From contig NZ_JABEKU010000003.1 in the NCBI RefSeq assembly GCF_013283665.1, forward strand, positions 68,029 through 132,028: DNA of 64,000 bases, given 5' to 3'. Below the pieces are notes generated by a model that was given only the letters and a program-made list of their open reading frames with translations, was not told the origin of the DNA and searched no databases. Position numbers and translations under genes: made by a program. Positions 24,960 through 34,478 of this stretch are shown piece after piece (the first letter of the stretch is position 1; every line of letters starts with the position of its first letter). This DNA is from Ensifer sesbaniae (GTDB lineage Bacteria; Pseudomonadota; Alphaproteobacteria; Rhizobiales; Rhizobiaceae).

Positions 24960-25165
24960 CCTCTCCTCGGGTTTAACCCGAGGACTAACCCTCTCCCCGC
25001 AGGCGGGGAGAGGGGACGCGGATTGCAGCGGGCCTCGAATTGTTGAGGTTGGTGTTGCGGTCACAGGCGTGCGAGCGGGTGCGGCATATCCCTTCTCCCC
25101 GCGTGCGGGGAGAAGGTGCCGGCAGGCGGATGAGGGGCAGCCCTCACCGCGCGGATGAGGGGCAA
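24960..25165. repeat. GC-rich mosaic intergenic repeat, copy 1
   Basis: Three consecutive palindromes: CCTCGGG-TTTA-CCCGAGG region (24965-24983), CCCTCTCCCCGC/GCGGGGAGAGGG (24989-25014) and CCTTCTCCCCGC/GCGGGGAGAAGG (25091-25116), the last followed by TGCCGGCAGGCGGATGAGGG. A partial extra GCGGATGAGGGGCA ends the block. The same modules in the same order occur at 32342-32512 with an unrelated middle segment. Confidence 0.8.
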
Positions 25166-25213
25166 ATCGCGCGACAAAAACCGAAGTTACGAACGGAAAC
25201 AGGGGAGAAGATT

Positions 25214-26395
25214 ATGGCAATCGAAGGAACGAGCGAGAAGCGCGAGCGCCGCATCCGGCTCGGCATGGTGGGCGGCGGCTCCGGCGCCTTCATCGGCGCG
25301 GTGCACCGCATCGCCGCTCGCCTCGACGATCATTATGAGCTGGTCGCCGGCGCGCTGTCGTCGACGCCGGAAAAGGCGGAAAGCTCGGGGCGCGAGCTCG
25401 GGCTCGATCCGTCGCGCGTCTATTCCGACTTCAAGCAGATGGCGATCCGCGAGGCGAAGCTGAAGGACGGCATCGAGGCGGTGGCGATCGTCACGCCCAA
25501 CCACGTGCACTATGCCGCGGCAAAGGAGTTCCTGAAGCGCGGCATCCATGTGATCTGTGACAAGCCGCTGACCTCGACGCTGGCAGACGCGAAGAAGCTG
25601 AAGAAGGCGGCTGACGACAGCGACGCGCTGTTCGTGCTCACGCACAACTACACCGGCTATCCGATGGTGCGGCAGGCGCGCGCGATGGTCGAGAATGGCG
25701 AGATCGGCGCGGTGCGGCTGGTGCAGATGGAATATCCGCAGGACTGGCTGACGGAGAATATCGAGCAGTCCGGCCAGAAGCAGGCGGCCTGGCGCACCGA
25801 CCCCGCACGCTCCGGCGCCGGCGGCTCGACCGGCGATATCGGCACCCATGCCTATAATCTCGGCGCTTTCGTTTCCGGTCTCGAACTGGAGGAGCTTTCG
25901 GCCGATCTCGACAGCTTCGTTCCTGGCCGCCAGCTCGACGACAATGCCCATGTGATGATGCGCTTCAAGGCGAAGGACGGTGAACGCGCCAAGGGCCTGC
26001 TCTGGTGCAGCCAGGTGGCGCCCGGCCACGAGAACGGCCTGATGGTGCGCGTCTACGGCACCAAAGGCGGGCTCGAATGGACGCAGAAGGATCCGAACTA
26101 TCTCTGGTTCACGCCGTTCGGTGAGCCGAAGCGGCTGCTGACCCGGGCAGGTGCGGGCGCGGGCGAGGCGGCCAACCGCGTCAGCCGGATCCCGTCCGGT
26201 CATCCGGAGGGCTATCTCGAAGGCTTCGCCAACATCTACAGCGAAGCGGCGCGCGCCATCTTCGCCAAGCGCAAGGGCGAAAAGGTCGATCCGGCGGTCA
26301 CGTATCCGACCATCGACGACGGCATGAAGGGCATGGTCTTCGTCGATGCCTGCGTCCAGTCATCCAAACGAAATGGTGCCTGGGTAAAGGTGTAA
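25214..26395 (+). CDS. Gfo/Idh/MocA-family oxidoreductase
   Basis: 393 residues. N-terminal Rossmann fold RLGMVGGGSGAFIGAVHR (residues about 13-30), then AIVTPNHVHYAAAKEFLKRGIHVICDKPLTSTLADAKKL, where DKP replaces the common EKP catalytic-lysine motif, and a C-terminal beta-sheet substrate domain with GGSTGDIGTHAYNLGAFVSG. Such enzymes oxidise or reduce hydroxyls of sugars, inositols or glycosides with NAD(P). The start follows ggggagaag. It is separated from the isomerase by the mosaic repeat but has the same orientation and probably the same pathway. Confidence 0.9.
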   Translation: MAIEGTSEKRERRIRLGMVGGGSGAFIGAVHRIAARLDDHYELVAGALSSTPEKAESSGRELGLDPSRVYSDFKQMAIREAKLKDGIEAVAIVTPNHVHYAAAKEFLKRGIHVICDKPLTSTLADAKKLKKAADDSDALFVLTHNYTGYPMVRQARAMVENGEIGAVRLVQMEYPQDWLTENIEQSGQKQAAWRTDPARSGAGGSTGDIGTHAYNLGAFVSGLELEELSADLDSFVPGRQLDDNAHVMMRFKAKDGERAKGLLWCSQVAPGHENGLMVRVYGTKGGLEWTQKDPNYLWFTPFGEPKRLLTRAGAGAGEAANRVSRIPSGHPEGYLEGFANIYSEAARAIFAKRKGEKVDPAVTYPTIDDGMKGMVFVDACVQSSKRNGAWVKV

Positions 26396-26415
26396 CGAAC
26401 CGCCAAACCGACGGA

Positions 26416-26440
26416 AGGGCGGGGACTCTCCCGCCTTTTC
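26416..26440 (+). terminator. Rho-independent terminator
   Basis: GGCGGG (26418-26423) and CCCGCC (26430-26435) with flanking A-T pairs, followed by ttttc, 20 bases after the oxidoreductase stop. The glucosidase therefore probably has its own promoter. Confidence 0.65.
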
Positions 26441-26542
26441 GCGAATTGACATTTGCCGGCAAGGTTTTAGGCCGGCCCGCCAAAGGCGAAAAAACAACGG
26501 GGTCCCGCTCGACGCGGGGCCGGAACGAGACGAGACACAGAG

Positions 26543-27910
26543 ATGACCGATCCCAAGATCCTGGCCCAGCGCTTCCCTGGCGATTTCGTGTTCGGGGTGG
26601 CGACCGCCTCCTTCCAGATCGAGGGCGCCACCAAGGCCGACGGGCGCAAGCCGTCGATCTGGGATGCCTTTTCCAACATGCCGGGGCGCGTCTTCGGGCG
26701 TCACAATGGTGATGTCGCCTGCGACCACTACAACCGGCTGGACGAGGATCTGGACCTGATCAAGAGCCTCGGCGTCGATGCCTATCGCTTCTCGATCGCC
26801 TGGCCGCGCATCATCCCGGAGGGTACCGGGCCGATCAACGAAAAGGGCCTGGACTTCTACGATCGCCTCGTCGACGGCCTGAAGGCCCGCGGCATCAAGG
26901 CCTTCGCAACGCTCTACCATTGGGACCTGCCGCTGGCATTGATGGGGGACGGCGGTTGGACGGCGCGCACGACGGCCTACTCCTTCCAGCGTTACGCCAA
27001 GACGGTGATCGCCCGCCTCGGCGATCGGCTCGATGCGGTTGCGACCTTCAACGAACCCTGGTGCTCGGTCTGGCTCAGCCACCTCTACGGCATCCATGCG
27101 CCGGGCGAGCGCAACATGGATGCGGCGCTCCATGCGCTGCACTTCACCAATCTGGCGCACGGCCTCGGCGTCGATGCCATCCGCTCCGAGCGGCTGAACT
27201 TGCCTGTCGGTATCGTCATCAACGCCCACTCGGTCTATCCCGGCAGCGCCAGCAAGGCAGACAAGGCGGCCGCCGAGCGCGCCTTCGACTTCCACAATGG
27301 CGTCTTCTTCGGCCCGATCTTCAGGGGCGAGTATCCCGAGAGCTTCATGAGCGCGCTCGGCCACCGCATGCCTCTGATCGAGGACGGCGACATGGAGACG
27401 ATCTCGCGCCCGCTCGACTGGTGGGGCCTCAACTATTACACGCCGATGCGGGTCAGCAACGATCCGGCGAAGGGCGCGGAATACCCGGCGACGATCAATG
27501 CGAAGCCGGTGAGCGAGACCAGGACGGATATCGGCTGGGAAGTCCATGCGCCGGCGCTTGGAGCCTTGGTCAAGACGCTGAACGCGACCTACCAGCTTCC
27601 GGAATGCTACATCACTGAGAACGGCGCCTGCTACAACATGGGCGTCGAGAACGGTGTCGTCGACGACCAGCCGCGGCTCGACTATATCGCCGACCACCTG
27701 TCGGTGACGGCGGACCTGATTGCCGAGGGCTATCCGATGCGCGGCTATTTCGCGTGGAGCCTGATGGACAATTTCGAATGGGCCGAAGGCTACAAGATGC
27801 GTTTCGGCATCGTCCATGTCGACTACGACACCCAGGTGCGCACCATCAAGAAGAGCGGCCATTGGTACAAGGCGCTCGCCGAAGAGTTTCCGAAGGGCAA
27901 CCACGTCTGA
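26543..27910 (+). CDS. GH1 beta-glucosidase
   Basis: 455 residues, full length for glycoside hydrolase family 1. Begins with the family signature FPGDFVFGVATASFQIEG; general acid/base Glu171 in TFNEPW; nucleophile Glu359 in YITENGA; further GH1 landmarks are GVDAYRFSIAWPRI, WWGLNYYTP and FAWSLMDNFEWAEGY. It hydrolyses beta-glucosides (cellobiose-like or aryl glucosides) by retention. No signal peptide, so cytoplasmic, acting on imported glycosides. Context with the isomerase and oxidoreductase supports glycoside catabolism. Confidence 0.95.
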   Translation: MTDPKILAQRFPGDFVFGVATASFQIEGATKADGRKPSIWDAFSNMPGRVFGRHNGDVACDHYNRLDEDLDLIKSLGVDAYRFSIAWPRIIPEGTGPINEKGLDFYDRLVDGLKARGIKAFATLYHWDLPLALMGDGGWTARTTAYSFQRYAKTVIARLGDRLDAVATFNEPWCSVWLSHLYGIHAPGERNMDAALHALHFTNLAHGLGVDAIRSERLNLPVGIVINAHSVYPGSASKADKAAAERAFDFHNGVFFGPIFRGEYPESFMSALGHRMPLIEDGDMETISRPLDWWGLNYYTPMRVSNDPAKGAEYPATINAKPVSETRTDIGWEVHAPALGALVKTLNATYQLPECYITENGACYNMGVENGVVDDQPRLDYIADHLSVTADLIAEGYPMRGYFAWSLMDNFEWAEGYKMRFGIVHVDYDTQVRTIKKSGHWYKALAEEFPKGNHV

Positions 27911-27970
27911 CGGATCGGGGTAGGTGGGGTCAACCCGCCACCACGCCAAGAGATACCGCAGTGCGCAGTC

Positions 27971-28840
27971 TTACCGGCGAACCGGCAGGACCTCGAGGCT
28001 CTGCCGGTCGAGTTGGGCCAGCACTTCCTTGAAACCGTAGCGCGGCTTCCAGTCGAGCTTTTCGATTGCCGCGCTCGGATCATAGACCCGATCGATCGTC
28101 TCCGGCAGCGCCCAGCCGCGATCGGCGAAGGCCTGGGACAATTTTGGCGCCCGCTCGCGCAGGAGCCCTGCCGCATCCTCTGCCAGGCGGCGGCAATCGG
28201 TCGGAAGCAGCGGTGTTTCGCCCGAGATGATGTAGCGCTGGAAGGCGGGGCCGCCATTGTCGAGTGCGGCCACATGCGCCGCAGCCACGTCGCGTGCATC
28301 GATGCCGCGGTGCAGGCGATAGCTTGCGACCCGGTCCGCGGCCTCCGGGAAAGAGCGCGACATGCGCAGCACCCGCACATGCAGGGCACGATCCGCGGCG
28401 TTTTCGAGCAGGGCTTCGGCCGCAAGCTTGGTGTGGTGATAGATCGTGTGCGGTTTCGGCGGCGTTTCCTCGGTGATCCAGGCGCAGCCTCTCTCCGTCA
28501 CCGCGTGGCCATAGAGCGCCGTCGTGCTGGTAAAGACGATGCGGCCGACGCCCGCGGCCTGCGCCGCGGCAATCACCAGATGCGTGCCCATCACGTTGAC
28601 GCGCTCGAATTCCTGATCGGCAACCGTATCGACGTGGGGCGCATGCAGTGCGGCCGTATGGATTACGGCATCTGCGCCTTCCATCGCGCGCTCCAGCAAT
28701 TCGCCATCGACGAGATCGCCGACAACGGTCGTCGTGCCGAAGGGTATGCGGTCGACGCCGATAACGTCGTGGTCGGCGGCGAGTGCGTTGTAGATGGCTC
28801 GGCCAATACGGCCCGAGCTTCCGGTCAAGACGATGCGCAT
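27971..28840 (-). CDS. NAD-dependent epimerase/dehydratase (extended SDR)
   Basis: 289 residues. Nucleotide-binding GSSGRIGRAI at residues 7-16, FTSTTALYG strand and catalytic YHHTK (Tyr-x3-Lys). MRIVLTGSSGRIG is typical of nucleotide-sugar epimerases and uronate dehydrogenase-like SDRs. Substrate unknown. Convergent with the glucosidase, 60 bases apart. Confidence 0.85.
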   Translation of the reverse strand: MRIVLTGSSGRIGRAIYNALAADHDVIGVDRIPFGTTTVVGDLVDGELLERAMEGADAVIHTAALHAPHVDTVADQEFERVNVMGTHLVIAAAQAAGVGRIVFTSTTALYGHAVTERGCAWITEETPPKPHTIYHHTKLAAEALLENAADRALHVRVLRMSRSFPEAADRVASYRLHRGIDARDVAAAHVAALDNGGPAFQRYIISGETPLLPTDCRRLAEDAAGLLRERAPKLSQAFADRGWALPETIDRVYDPSAAIEKLDWKPRYGFKEVLAQLDRQSLEVLPVRR

Positions 28841-29255
28841 GTTCTACCTCGTAACCCTGTTCCTGCCCGTTAGCATGAAACGAGATCGGGTGCAGTCCGT
28901 TCGAACAAGGATATCCAAGGCGGGGATTTGCCCGCTGCAGGCAGGCTTTGCAGTAAAAGAGCATGGTTTTGCCATTCTCTCGCCGATCACGGAAAATCAT
29001 GCCTGTGAAATCGGACGGCAGTTCTCCATAAGAGCCGTAGATTATGTCGCATGCGGGCCATGCGGCGCCAAAGTTGAACTGACTGGTTGCTTGATGCTAG
29101 AGAAGTGCTCCCTGTTCCGAATGCGTTGTCGAATGTCGGCCTGACCGGACGCGCCTTCCATCCCGTCTTCCGTCGGGATCATGAGTTTTGAACATTCCGA
29201 GAGCACCTATGTATCCGCACATTTCGACTGCGCCTCTTTCGGGGATCTCCGAACG
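28841..29255. other. Intergenic region between epimerase and metN
   Basis: 415 bases without a supportable gene. It must contain divergent promoters. I looked for a SAM-II type riboswitch before metN and did not find its conserved core. Short inverted repeats occur (for example CCCGTC-TTCC-GTCGGGA near 29162-29178) but nothing diagnostic. Confidence 0.4.
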
Positions 29256-30338
29256 ATGAGCGTTTCCGCCCAAAGCGCCACGCCATCGGCCGACGCGGCC
29301 GTCGTCTTCGACGGCGTTTCCAAGCATTTCCCCGCCTCCGGCAACAGCGGCGCTTTTACCGCGCTCGACAATGTCTCGCTGACCGTCGATCGCGGCTCGA
29401 TCACCGGCATCATCGGCCGTTCCGGCGCCGGCAAGTCGACGCTGATCCGGCTGGTCAACGGCCTGGAAAAGCCGACGGGCGGCAAGGTGCTGGTCAATGG
29501 CGTCGACGTCGGCGCGCTCGACGAGGCGGCGCTGCGCGCGCTTCGCCGTTCGGTCGGCATGATCTTCCAGCACTTCAACCTGCTTTCGTCGCGCACCGTG
29601 TTCGGCAACGTCGCGCTGCCGCTGGAGATATCAGGCATGGACAAGCGCGCGATCGAACAGCGCGTGCGGCCGCTGCTCGATCTCGTCGGCCTTGCCGACA
29701 AGCATGGACGTTATCCGGCCGAACTCTCGGGTGGTCAAAAGCAGCGCATCGGCATTGCCCGGGCGCTGGCGACCGAGCCGAAGCTGCTGCTCTCCGACGA
29801 GGCGACATCGGCGCTGGACCCCGAGACGACCCAGTCGATCCTCGAACTCCTGAAGCGCATCAATGCCGAACTCGGGCTGACGGTGCTGCTCATTACCCAC
29901 GAGATGGAAGTGGTGAAGGCAGTGACCTCCGATGTCGCGGTCATCGATCACGGCCGCATCGTCGAGCGTGGCCATACCTTCGACGTCTTCACCCATCCGA
30001 AGCACGCGACGACGCGGGCGCTGCTTTCGGGCCTGGCGGGTTCGAAGCTTCCCGATGCGGTGGTCCGTGCGTTGAAGCCGCAGCCGGCCGCTGGCGACCG
30101 TGCCGTGGTGCGGCTCACCTTCTTCGGCGCTGCGGCCGAGAAGCCGCTGATCTCGCAATTGATCAAGTCCGTCGGCGCCGAGGTCAACATCATCGCCGGC
30201 ACGATCGACGAGATCGGCGGCGCGCCCTATGGCTCGCTGGTCGTTGCCTATGGCGCGGATGCGGAGACATCCGGTCGCGCCGAGCGCTTCTTCACCGAAA
30301 ATGGTCTGGTCACGGAGGTGCTCGGCTATGTCGCCTGA
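29256..30338 (+). CDS. metN: Methionine ABC importer, ATP-binding protein
   Basis: 360 residues. Walker [11 protein letters not shown]-loop [14 protein letters not shown], signature [10 protein letters not shown], Walker [13 protein letters not shown] and H-loop LITHEME, followed by a C-terminal NIL regulatory domain (about 270-355, [19 protein letters not shown]) that binds methionine and inhibits transport. The ATG at 29256 begins the family sequence; an in-frame ATG at 29181 would add 25 unlike residues. metI overlaps its 3' end by 11 bases and metQ follows. Confidence 0.96.
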   Translation: MSVSAQSATPSADAAVVFDGVSKHFPASGNSGAFTALDNVSLTVDRGSITGIIGRSGAGKSTLIRLVNGLEKPTGGKVLVNGVDVGALDEAALRALRRSVGMIFQHFNLLSSRTVFGNVALPLEISGMDKRAIEQRVRPLLDLVGLADKHGRYPAELSGGQKQRIGIARALATEPKLLLSDEATSALDPETTQSILELLKRINAELGLTVLLITHEMEVVKAVTSDVAVIDHGRIVERGHTFDVFTHPKHATTRALLSGLAGSKLPDAVVRALKPQPAAGDRAVVRLTFFGAAAEKPLISQLIKSVGAEVNIIAGTIDEIGGAPYGSLVVAYGADAETSGRAERFFTENGLVTEVLGYVA

Positions 30339-30993
30339 TCTTCTGTTGCGCATCGGCAGCGCCACCATCGACACGATCTACATGGTCGCGGTCGCCGGCC
30401 TGATCGGCTCGCTGATCGGCCTGCCGATTGGCATCTTCCTCGCCACCAGCGGCAAGGGCGAGCTCTTCCCGGCACCGACGCTGAACCACATCGTCGGGCT
30501 GATCGTCAACGCCACGCGCTCGACGCCGTTCATCATCCTCGTCGTTGCCATCATTCCCTTCACCCGGCTGCTCACCGGCACCTCGATCGGCACCAAGGCG
30601 GCGATCGTGCCGCTGACGATTGCGACCATCCCCTTCGTCGCGCGACTGGTCGAAGCCGCGATCCGCGAGATCGACAAGGGGCTGATCGAAGCGGCGCGCG
30701 CCATGGGCGCAACGCCGATGCAGATCGTCTTCAAGGTGCTGCTTGCCGAAGCGCGGCCAGCGCTGACGCTGGCGCTCACCATGACCGCCGTCAGCCTGAT
30801 CGGCTATTCGGCGATGGTCGGGGCCGTCGGCGGCGGCGGGCTCGGCGACCTCGGCATCCGCTACGGCTACCAGCGCTTCATGCCCGACGTGATGCTCGTC
30901 GTCGTCATCGTGCTCATCGTGCTGGTGCAACTCGTCCAGAGCGCCGGCGACGGCCTAGCGCGGCGCTTCGACAAGAAGAACCGCAAGACCTGA
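30328..30993 (+). CDS. metI: Methionine ABC importer, permease
   Basis: 221 residues, five or so membrane segments and the coupling-helix EAA motif [22 protein letters not shown]. MetI-type permease, working as a dimer with two MetN. Start at 30328 inside metN, with acggaggtg upstream; the overlap implies coupled translation. metQ begins 37 bases after its stop. Confidence 0.96.
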   Translation: MSPDLLLRIGSATIDTIYMVAVAGLIGSLIGLPIGIFLATSGKGELFPAPTLNHIVGLIVNATRSTPFIILVVAIIPFTRLLTGTSIGTKAAIVPLTIATIPFVARLVEAAIREIDKGLIEAARAMGATPMQIVFKVLLAEARPALTLALTMTAVSLIGYSAMVGAVGGGGLGDLGIRYGYQRFMPDVMLVVVIVLIVLVQLVQSAGDGLARRFDKKNRKT

Positions 30994-31030
30994 TTCCTCC
31001 CAAGACTTGAACGTGAACAAGGAGACATCC

Positions 31031-31807
31031 ATGAAGAAGCTCATCATCGCAGCGGCGATTGCTGCTCTTACGGCCGGTACGGCGCTTGCCGAAACCATCA
31101 AGGTCGGCGTAACGCCGGGCGAACATGCCCAGATCATGGAGAAGGTGAAGGAGATCGCGGCACCGAAGGGCCTCAACATCGAGATCCTCGAATTCTCCGA
31201 CTACGTCGTTCCGAACCAGGCGCTGGCCGATGGTGATCTCAATGCCAACTCGTTCCAGCACCAGCCCTATCTCGACAACCAGATCGCCGATCGCGGTTTC
31301 GATATCGTCAGCGTCGGCACCACCATCACCACGCCGATGGGCGTCTATTCGAACAAGGTGAAGAGTCTCGACGAGCTTCAGGACGGCGCGACGATCGCCA
31401 TTCCGAACGACCCGACCAATGGCGGCCGCGCGCTGCTCGTTCTCGCCTCCAAGGGTCTGATCAAGGTCAAGGAAGATGCCGGCTTGAAGGTAACGCCCGC
31501 CGACATCACCGAAAACCCGAAGAACATCACCTTTGCCGAGCTCGATGCAGCACAGCTTCCGCGCTCGCTGCAGGACGTCGATGCGGCCGTGATCAACACC
31601 AACTACGCCATGGAAGCCGGCCTGCATCCGAAGAAGGACGCGATCGCCATCGAAGGCGAGAAGTCGCCCTACGCCAACGTCATTGCCGTACGCAAAGCCG
31701 ACAAGGATGCGCCGTGGGTGAAGACGCTGGTCGAATCCTACCACGACGATAAGGTGAAGGCCTTCATCAACGACACCTTCAAGGGCGCGCTGATCCCGAG
31801 CTGGTAA
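31031..31807 (+). CDS. metQ: Methionine-binding periplasmic protein
   Basis: 258 residues. Signal peptide MKKLIIAAAIAALTAGTALAET, then the NlpA/MetQ fold (IKVGVTPGEHAQIMEKVK, LEFSDYVVPNQALADGDLNANSFQHQPYLD, IPNDPTNGGRALLVL, AVINTNYAMEAGL). There is no lipobox cysteine at the cleavage site, so this MetQ should be a free periplasmic protein, unlike the lipoprotein forms. Strong ribosome site aaggagacatcc. A terminator follows, closing metNIQ. Confidence 0.96.
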   Translation: MKKLIIAAAIAALTAGTALAETIKVGVTPGEHAQIMEKVKEIAAPKGLNIEILEFSDYVVPNQALADGDLNANSFQHQPYLDNQIADRGFDIVSVGTTITTPMGVYSNKVKSLDELQDGATIAIPNDPTNGGRALLVLASKGLIKVKEDAGLKVTPADITENPKNITFAELDAAQLPRSLQDVDAAVINTNYAMEAGLHPKKDAIAIEGEKSPYANVIAVRKADKDAPWVKTLVESYHDDKVKAFINDTFKGALIPSW

Positions 31808-31831
31808 GCTTCTCTCAAAAAGAACACGAAC

Positions 31832-31865
31832 CCGCGCGCTGCAATCGCGGCGCGCGGTTTTTCTT
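31832..31865 (+). terminator. Rho-independent terminator of metNIQ
   Basis: CCGCGCGC (31832-31839) pairs with GCGCGCGG (31850-31857), followed directly by tttttcttt. Classic intrinsic terminator 25 bases after the metQ stop. Confidence 0.85.
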
Positions 31866-31917
31866 TGACCGCAAGGCTCGCTTGGCTATCCTCCGGGCGC
31901 TTCGAGGAGGATGCAAC

Positions 31918-32325
31918 ATGAGTGTGATGAATGGCGGCTGCCTCTGCGGCGCAATCCGGTATGAGGCGAAGGGGCAACCCCTCTATTCCGGCTTCTGTCA
32001 TTGCCGCGACTGCCAGCGTACGACCGGAACCGGTCATTGCTGCTACATGATCTTCGGCCGCGCGGACGTTGCGGTATCAGGTACATGCCGCGGCTACGAA
32101 ACGCGCGCCGAAAACGGCAATCCCTCGATCCGCTATTTCTGCGAAACCTGCGGCAGCCAGATCTTCGGCTCCGGTCCTCCAGGCGATCCGCGCTTATCGA
32201 TCTATGCCGGCACGCTCGACGATCCCTCGGTGTTTCGCCCGACTGACGCGATCTTCACCCGCAGCCGGCACGAATGGGACCGCAGCGCGCTGTCGCTCGA
32301 GGAATGCGAGGCGTTGCCGGGCTAA
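31918..32325 (+). CDS. GFA-family zinc-binding protein (CENP-V/formaldehyde-activating fold)
   Basis: 135 residues with the family cysteine pattern: GGCLCGAIRYEA (CxC), FCHCRDCQRTTG (CxxC-type), and FCETCGSQIFG (CxxC), which bind two zinc ions in this fold. The family was named for glutathione-dependent formaldehyde-activating enzyme, but most members have unknown function, and spontaneous adduct formation is debated. Ribosome site gaggagg directly upstream. Isolated single gene between the met terminator and a mosaic repeat. Confidence 0.88.
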   Translation: MSVMNGGCLCGAIRYEAKGQPLYSGFCHCRDCQRTTGTGHCCYMIFGRADVAVSGTCRGYETRAENGNPSIRYFCETCGSQIFGSGPPGDPRLSIYAGTLDDPSVFRPTDAIFTRSRHEWDRSALSLEECEALPG

Positions 32326-32341
32326 CCGCAACAGCAAGATT

Positions 32342-32512
32342 TGCCCTCTCCTCGGGTTTAACCCGGGGACTAACCCTCTCCCCGCAGGCGGGGCGAGGGG
32401 ACGTGCCCGAAAGCGGCCGTCACGAGTTGGAGCTTGATCTGTGGAACGGGCGGTGTCGCAAGTCCCTTCGCCCCATTGCGGGGAGAAGGTGCCGGCAGGC
32501 GGATGAGGGGGC
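32342..32512. repeat. GC-rich mosaic intergenic repeat, copy 2
   Basis: CCTCGGGTTTAACCCGGGG, then TAACCCTCTCCCCGCAGGCG with its complement, an unrelated segment of about 60 bases, then CCTTCGCCCC/GGGGAGAAGG and TGCCGGCAGGCGGATGAGGG. Same modules and order as 24960-25165, with several point differences that weaken the hairpins. Confidence 0.8.
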
Positions 32513-32528
32513 ATTTCTGCGGAGCAGG

Positions 32529-33473
32529 TCAGCTTCCGAGGTGGCGCTCGCCGCGCTTCTTCGCCAACTCGATCTGCTTCTGGCGCTGGCGGTAGCGTTC
32601 GCGGTCCTCGTCGGTGCGGATCTCATAGCAGTGAATGCAGGAGACGCCTTCCTCGTGATGCGGCGAGGCGAGGTCGGCCGGGGTAAGCGGCTGGCGGCAG
32701 GCGTGGCAGAGCGTGTGTTCGCCTTCTTTCAGGCCGTGGGTCACGGAGACGCGTTCGTCGAAGACGAAACAGGCGCCCTCCCACAGGCTTTCTTCCTGCG
32801 GCACCTCTTCGAGATATTTCAGAATGCCGCCCTTGAGGTGGTAGACGTCGTCGAAGCCCTGCTCCTTCATGAAGGCGGTCGCCTTCTCGCAGCGGATGCC
32901 GCCGGTGCAGTACATGGCGATCTTCGGCTTGTTGTGCAGACCGGTGTGGTTGCGCACCCAGTCCGGAAACTCGCGGAAGGTCTTGGTCTGCGGATCGACC
33001 GCGCCCTTGAAGATGCCGATCGCCGTCTCGTAATCGTTGCGTGTATCGATGACGATCGTATCGGGATCGGAGATCAACGCGTTCCAGTCCTTGGGATCGA
33101 CATAGGTGCCGACGATCTTGTTGGGGTCGATGTTCTCGACGCCCATGGTGACGATTTCCTTTTTCAGCCGCACCTTCATGCGCAGAAACGGCATCGAAGA
33201 CGCTCGGCTTTCCTTATGCTCCAACGCCGCAAGCTCCGGCTGCGCACGCAAGAATGCAAGGACGGCGGCGATGCCGGCATCCGTGCCGGCGATCGTGCCG
33301 TTGATGCCCTCGTGGGCGAGCAGCAGTGTACCCTTGACGCCGTTTTCGTCGCAGACGGCCTGCAACGGTGCGCGGAATTCGGCGAAGCGCGGGAAGCTTG
33401 CGAAATGATAGAGCGCGGCGACGAGGAACTGGCCATGCGTCTGCGGGCGCGGGGTCGTGGAAATGTCGGTCAT
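32529..33473 (-). CDS. trhO: tRNA uridine(34) hydroxylase, rhodanese-type (TrhO/YceA)
   Basis: 314 residues. N-terminal ferredoxin-like domain ([20 protein letters not shown]...EGINGTIAG) followed by a rhodanese domain with the catalytic loop [14 protein letters not shown] (Cys about 188) and a C-terminal cysteine cluster ([15 protein letters not shown]). This is the YceA family that hydroxylates U34 in certain tRNAs to make 5-hydroxyuridine, the precursor of mo5U/cmo5U-type wobble bases. Single gene; the 96-base gap to the CHAD gene carries its promoter or read-through. Confidence 0.9.
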   Translation of the reverse strand: MTDISTTPRPQTHGQFLVAALYHFASFPRFAEFRAPLQAVCDENGVKGTLLLAHEGINGTIAGTDAGIAAVLAFLRAQPELAALEHKESRASSMPFLRMKVRLKKEIVTMGVENIDPNKIVGTYVDPKDWNALISDPDTIVIDTRNDYETAIGIFKGAVDPQTKTFREFPDWVRNHTGLHNKPKIAMYCTGGIRCEKATAFMKEQGFDDVYHLKGGILKYLEEVPQEESLWEGACFVFDERVSVTHGLKEGEHTLCHACRQPLTPADLASPHHEEGVSCIHCYEIRTDEDRERYRQRQKQIELAKKRGERHLGS

Positions 33474-33569
33474 GGCCCGTGCAAATACAGCTTTCGCGCC
33501 GCAAGCGCAATCGCGGCGGCCGAGAGGGGCACTCTGTCGCGCCGCGGACGATCGGCCGGAGCGGCCCTG

Positions 33570-34478
33570 TTAACGCGCGGCGTCCAGCCAAAGCAGCCGG
33601 ATCGTCCGGCTCTCTTCGTCAGGCTGCTCCTGGAAGACCGTTGCAGCCAGCTTCAAAGCGTCGCCGCGCAAGGTTTCCTGCCTTGCAATGACGGCGGCGA
33701 TGAGATGGGCCTGGTCCTGGCTGTTACCGGCGAGGCCCGGCTCCTCGTTGATCAACTGGACCAGGACGGCGAGATCGTTGAGGTGGCCGAGTATGTCGAC
33801 CAGCGTCTTGGTCTCGTTGCGTTTGGCCTGCATGGCGGACCGCCAGGTCTCGCGCATAAGCCCGAGATGCATGCGGTAGTCCTGTGCCCGTTTGCGCAAT
33901 TCGTGGAACGGGTCCGCCTCCGTGCTCGATCCGCATGCCTCCTTGGCGCGGGCGGCGCGCTTGAGTGTCCGGCGCCAGCCTTTCGTCAACCGGGCCGCCG
34001 TCTTGTTGCGGCGGTCATCGAAAGATACCTGGCCCAGTGCCTGCAGTGCCTGCTCGCAATTGACGATGGTGCCGGCGACGCGATCCTCGATGTCGGTCTC
34101 GCGGGCGGCGATGTGGTCGCGACGGGCCGTTAGCCGTTCGCAGACATGGGCAAGCGCCCTTTCTTCCTCCTCACTGCAAGCCCCAGCCCTGAGATAGTGG
34201 GCGTTTTCGACGAGGGCGGCGGCATCGCGGACGCTCGAGAGATTGCGGGCCATGTCGCGAATGCGCGCGTTTTCGTACTTCTGGAATTGCGGCGCGTCGG
34301 CGGCGACGAGCCGGTAGAGCGAGCGCAGGCGCTTGAAGTTCTTGCGGGCGTCATGGATGGCCTCGTGCAGGCCCTGAGGGCGGTCTTCGAGGATCATGAC
34401 CGCCTCGGTGAGCTGTTCGGCGGCAATGGCACGGAAATCGTCAGTAAACGGCCGTCCGGGCCGGAAGGCGTAGGTCAT
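33570..34478 (-). CDS. CHAD-domain protein
   Basis: 302 residues starting MTYAFRPGRPFTDDFRAIAAEQL. CHAD domains are conserved alpha-helical bundles rich in His and basic residues that bind polyphosphate; visible elements are AIHDARKNFKRLRSLYRLV and PFHELRKRAQDYRMHLGLM, which supply the conserved His/Lys/Arg. Its start overlaps the CYTH stop by four bases (ATGA), so the two are translationally coupled. In many bacteria CYTH and CHAD are fused; here they are split. Probably involved in polyphosphate or triphosphate biology. Confidence 0.9.
   Translation of the reverse strand: MTYAFRPGRPFTDDFRAIAAEQLTEAVMILEDRPQGLHEAIHDARKNFKRLRSLYRLVAADAPQFQKYENARIRDMARNLSSVRDAAALVENAHYLRAGACSEEEERALAHVCERLTARRDHIAARETDIEDRVAGTIVNCEQALQALGQVSFDDRRNKTAARLTKGWRRTLKRAARAKEACGSSTEADPFHELRKRAQDYRMHLGLMRETWRSAMQAKRNETKTLVDILGHLNDLAVLVQLINEEPGLAGNSQDQAHLIAAVIARQETLRGDALKLAATVFQEQPDEESRTIRLLWLDAAR

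Noticed and set aside
29000-29255. SAM riboswitch upstream of metN
   Set aside because: I could not find the conserved core of SAM-II or the helices of other SAM classes.
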